A stretch of 64,000 nt of DNA from Paenibacillus planticolens (GTDB lineage Bacteria > Bacillota > Bacilli > Paenibacillales > NBRC-103111): positions 1 to 64,000 of the forward strand of contig NZ_WHNZ01000045.1 of the NCBI RefSeq assembly GCF_013141725.1. Direction: 5' to 3'. The position numbers were made by a program, and so were the translations under genes. Below the pieces are notes generated by a model. The model did no database searches, was not told where the DNA came from, and saw nothing but the letters and a program-made list of their open reading frames with translations. Position 1 is the first letter of the stretch; every line of letters begins with the position of its first letter. Of this stretch, positions 61,152 to 64,000 are shown one piece after another.

Positions 61152-64000
61152 ATGAAAACCTTCACGAGATCGAGAATCTCCATGCTATACGTTATTTTAA
61201 TCGTGGTTTTACTTGCTTTTGTCAGCGTATCCAACTACATTGCTTCTCGCAATATGGAGAGTGAAAGCAATGCGATCGTGAATGATTCCATTCCGATCAC
61301 CAAAACAACGAACAGCTTGCTAACCGATCTGATCAATCAGGAAACCGGCATCCGCGGTTATGAGATAACCGGCATCGAGCAATATTTGGAGCCTTATACG
61401 ACAGGCAGAAAGCAGCTGGAGGAAGATCTGGACAACATTCGTATGTACGATAAAAAGTATCCGACCCTGCAGCTTATTATGGATACGCAAGCGATTCCGG
61501 CCATTACCAATCTGCAGAAGTTCTTTGACTCCCAGTTGGAACTGATTCGCGCGGGCAAATTTGATGAAGCCAAGGCCCGGACGGCAACCGGCAAGACAAT
61601 GATGGATCGTTACCGTGTCATCCATACGAGCATCGAGAAGATCATTATACAGATTACAGAAAATGCCTACGAAACTTCGCTCAAAGCAGGCAAAACCTCT
61701 CGGACCATTACACTGGTTGGAGGCATTATCGCTTTAATTGCAGGGGTGCTGTCCCTCTTCATCTCCTTCCGGGCTATTCACGCCGAAGAAGAGCTTCGTA
61801 AAAGCGAGGAAAGTTACCGCTATATGGCCGAAAGCCTCGAAACACAGAATGAGGAAATCATTGCGCAGCAGGAAGAGCAGCAGGTCACTTTAGCCAAGTT
61901 GTCCGAGAGGGAACAAGATCTTGAGCTGATTTCCTCCTACCAAGAGAAACTTACCGGCTACGTGGAGCTCAAAGATTTCTTGAAGCATACGCTGCCTGCG
62001 CTGTTGAATTCCCTGTTGCAGGATGCGGCCCTTGTCGTTATGAAACGGGAAAACGCGGGCACGGCTCCCTCCTATGAGGTCATACATTCCATTGGGTATC
62101 CGAAGGAGCACATCCAGGTACATCAGAAGGAGCTTTTTGGGCCGGCAAGACGGGTTTTCGAAGAAGGAACGAATCTGATTCACACGCGGGATGTCTCCGG
62201 GCATGAAAAAGGTGTGCATGGCGGCATGACTCATGCCGTCGATCATTATGTTCCTCTTCACGACGATAAACAGACGGTGATCGGCTTCCTTCTGCTCACG
62301 AGCTACCAAAGCTCCGTGTTCCAAGAAAACAACCAACGCCTGACCAAAGGCTTGGTGCGTCAATTCGGCTTGGCATTCTTCGCGCAGGTGATGAATGACG
62401 AGAGAGTGAAGCAAGCCGCTCATTTGGCGGAATTAAACGATGAACTCATTGCCGAAAAACTGTTGATCGAAGGCCAACGCGACCTGATCCAAAATATTTT
62501 GGAATCTGCGCACGAAGGCATGATGATGTGTGATTCCGAAGGGACGATCCTTTTCTCGAATCACCGGATGAACCGCTATTTTGGCCTGAATGAGCGCATC
62601 GGCGAGAATTTGGTGGCTTGCTGCCACGCTATCGCTGCTGAAACGACGAGCTTTTTCGGTGCAGCTGCGTCGATTGAATCGCTGATTAACGGCACGCACA
62701 CGCATCTTACGCAGCGCTTTGGTTTCGTGCTTGACGATCAGCCCCAGCACGCGGAGCTTTATGCGACCGTCGTCAGTGAAGATACGGAACAGCAAGGGTA
62801 CCTCTTCGTTTTCCGTGACCGGACAGAAGAAGAACGCGTGGATGAAATGAAGAATGAGTTCATTTCCATTGTCTCTCATGAGCTGCGGACCCCTTTGGCC
62901 AGTGTGCTCGGCTTCATCGAGATTCTGCTGCATCGCGAGCTGCCGCATGATAAGCAGAAGAAATATATGGAAACCATTTATAAAGAAGCTCACCGTTTAT
63001 CGAATTTAATCAACGATTTCCTTGATTTGCAGCGAATGGAGTCCGGCCGGCAGTTATACCATTTCTCTCCGATTAATTTGCTGCCGACTGTACAGGATAT
63101 CGTCGATCAATGGCAGGACAAGCAAAACCACAGCATCGTTGTTCACCAGCAAGAGCAAGAACTATGGGTACGGGCTGACGCGGACCGGATCCGGCAAGTG
63201 TTCCATAATCTGATCTCCAATGCGATTAAATATTCTCCCGGGGCGGAGCGCGTCGACATTTATTTATCCGCAGCGAACGGTAAAATTGTCGCAGCCGTGC
63301 AGGATTACGGACTTGGCATCCCGGAGGAAGCCCATGATCAAATGTTCTCCAAGTTTTTCCGGGTCGATAATTCCGACCGCCGCCAAATCGGGGGAACCGG
63401 CTTAGGTTTAGCCATTGTGAAAGAAATCGTCGAAGGGCATAACGGACAGATCTCCTACGAGTCTCAAATGGGGGAAGGCACTACTTTCCGGATTGAATTC
63501 GAGCAGTACAAGCTATCTTCCATGGAGGGGAAAATCGTTGTTTTCGAAGATGATGACGACCTCGCCAAACTGATCCAAATCGCACTGACTAAGCTGAATC
63601 TCCCTTCGATCCAATTGCGCTCTGCGGAAGAAGGCATCATCGCTCTGAACCGCTGCAAGGGTGAGCCGATTCTGTTCATCGTGGATATTCATCTTGAAGG
63701 CGTTAAGAACGGGTGGGATTTCATCTCCGACTTATCCAGGCACCCGATGTACTACCAAACTCCGGTGATTGTATCGACCGCACTCGATCAGCCGCTTGAT
63801 TTCCACGAAAAGGATATTCAGAAATACCTTAAAAAACCTTTCTCCATGGAGCGGCTCGTCCAAGTTGCCAAAAATTTGCTGGATAACAAGAAAAGCAATG
63901 CGTACGTTTTTCCGGCGCAGGACAAAGACTCTCTCTCCAGTACTCTACAGCGCAACGGAATCGATGTGCTTGAGATGAAAGAAAATATGGATATGATTGA
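61152..64000 (+). CDS. hybrid histidine kinase, CHASE3-GAF-PAS-HK-receiver (partial)
   Basis: The frame is open for 949 codons and runs off the right edge. In order: membrane helix (residues 11-30), CHASE3 sensor (about 45-180, QETGIRGYEI), second helix (about 185-210), coiled coil, GAF-like (about 260-420), PAS (about 450-560), HisKA with H576 (SHELRTPL), ATPase (NLISNAIKYSP, GTGLGLAI) and a receiver with D845 (FIVDIHLEG). More domains may follow. Cognate output is unknown, and the divergent EAL gene is a plausible partner. Confidence 0.9.
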   Translation, partial: MKTFTRSRISMLYVILIVVLLAFVSVSNYIASRNMESESNAIVNDSIPITKTTNSLLTDLINQETGIRGYEITGIEQYLEPYTTGRKQLEEDLDNIRMYDKKYPTLQLIMDTQAIPAITNLQKFFDSQLELIRAGKFDEAKARTATGKTMMDRYRVIHTSIEKIIIQITENAYETSLKAGKTSRTITLVGGIIALIAGVLSLFISFRAIHAEEELRKSEESYRYMAESLETQNEEIIAQQEEQQVTLAKLSEREQDLELISSYQEKLTGYVELKDFLKHTLPALLNSLLQDAALVVMKRENAGTAPSYEVIHSIGYPKEHIQVHQKELFGPARRVFEEGTNLIHTRDVSGHEKGVHGGMTHAVDHYVPLHDDKQTVIGFLLLTSYQSSVFQENNQRLTKGLVRQFGLAFFAQVMNDERVKQAAHLAELNDELIAEKLLIEGQRDLIQNILESAHEGMMMCDSEGTILFSNHRMNRYFGLNERIGENLVACCHAIAAETTSFFGAAASIESLINGTHTHLTQRFGFVLDDQPQHAELYATVVSEDTEQQGYLFVFRDRTEEERVDEMKNEFISIVSHELRTPLASVLGFIEILLHRELPHDKQKKYMETIYKEAHRLSNLINDFLDLQRMESGRQLYHFSPINLLPTVQDIVDQWQDKQNHSIVVHQQEQELWVRADADRIRQVFHNLISNAIKYSPGAERVDIYLSAANGKIVAAVQDYGLGIPEEAHDQMFSKFFRVDNSDRRQIGGTGLGLAIVKEIVEGHNGQISYESQMGEGTTFRIEFEQYKLSSMEGKIVVFEDDDDLAKLIQIALTKLNLPSIQLRSAEEGIIALNRCKGEPILFIVDIHLEGVKNGWDFISDLSRHPMYYQTPVIVSTALDQPLDFHEKDIQKYLKKPFSMERLVQVAKNLLDNKKSNAYVFPAQDKDSLSSTLQRNGIDVLEMKENMDMI

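Overview
The window looks like a chromosomal segment of an endospore-forming Firmicute, most likely Paenibacillus or a close relative. The evidence is Bacillus-type gene order (dnaX-ebfC-recR-yaaL-bofA next to an rRNA operon; rpmE, rho, murA2, fbaA, spo0F, pyrG, rpoE; ywiB-argS; speE, pbpG, ywhD), the sporulation genes bofA, spo0F and pbpG, sigma-A promoters, a Bacillus-type long SRP RNA, and c-di-AMP and guanidine-I riboswitches. The assignment rests on reading the sequence, not on a database search.

Layout. 1-4.2 kb: two rRNA-operon promoters firing out of the left edge, bofA, yaaL, recR, ebfC, dnaX and the SRP RNA gene, all on the minus strand. 4.2-13.2 kb: a housekeeping and sporulation block on the minus strand (lipoprotein, rpmE, radical SAM protein, rho, murA, fbaA, spo0F, pyrG, rpoE). 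The pyrG leader has the features of CTP-sensing attenuation. 13.6-25.9 kb: a subtilase, argS-ywiB, a DinB protein, a 1.2-kb repeat-rich gap, speE divergent from pbpG, ywhD, an M1-family peptidase and a membrane protein. 26-27.4 kb: a c-di-AMP riboswitch before an NlpC/P60 hydrolase, then a guanidine-I riboswitch before a small exporter. 27.4-42.8 kb: transporters, a class 3 lipase, a Fur-controlled heme or siderophore uptake operon, a GGDEF-EAL protein, cysK, a nuclease-like protein and exoA. 42.9-54.3 kb: a LemA-like/TPM-like pair, MFS pumps (one with a MarR repressor and palindromic operator), a sulfurtransferase, acetyltransferases and recQ. 54.5-64 kb: an overlapping SWIM/SNF2 pair, an EAL protein and, divergent from it, a hybrid histidine kinase that runs off the right edge.

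The most unusual content is intergenic. Six elements in four gaps (18.0, 18.5, 41.7, 47.9, 59.1 and 59.4 kb) share one architecture: repeat units about 51 bp apart on each side of a 55-69-bp centre, with the whole element an imperfect inverted repeat. The unit sequence differs between classes (CATTGGAT, GTTGTAY, AACGGAC, GGAACT). The 41.7 and 47.9 kb elements have unrelated stems but exactly the same 52/63/52 spacing. This suggests selection on structure, or a common mobile ancestor. I know of no named family that matches.

Many long open frames begin upstream of the true start. Where a ribosome-binding site decides the start, I trimmed the gene to it.
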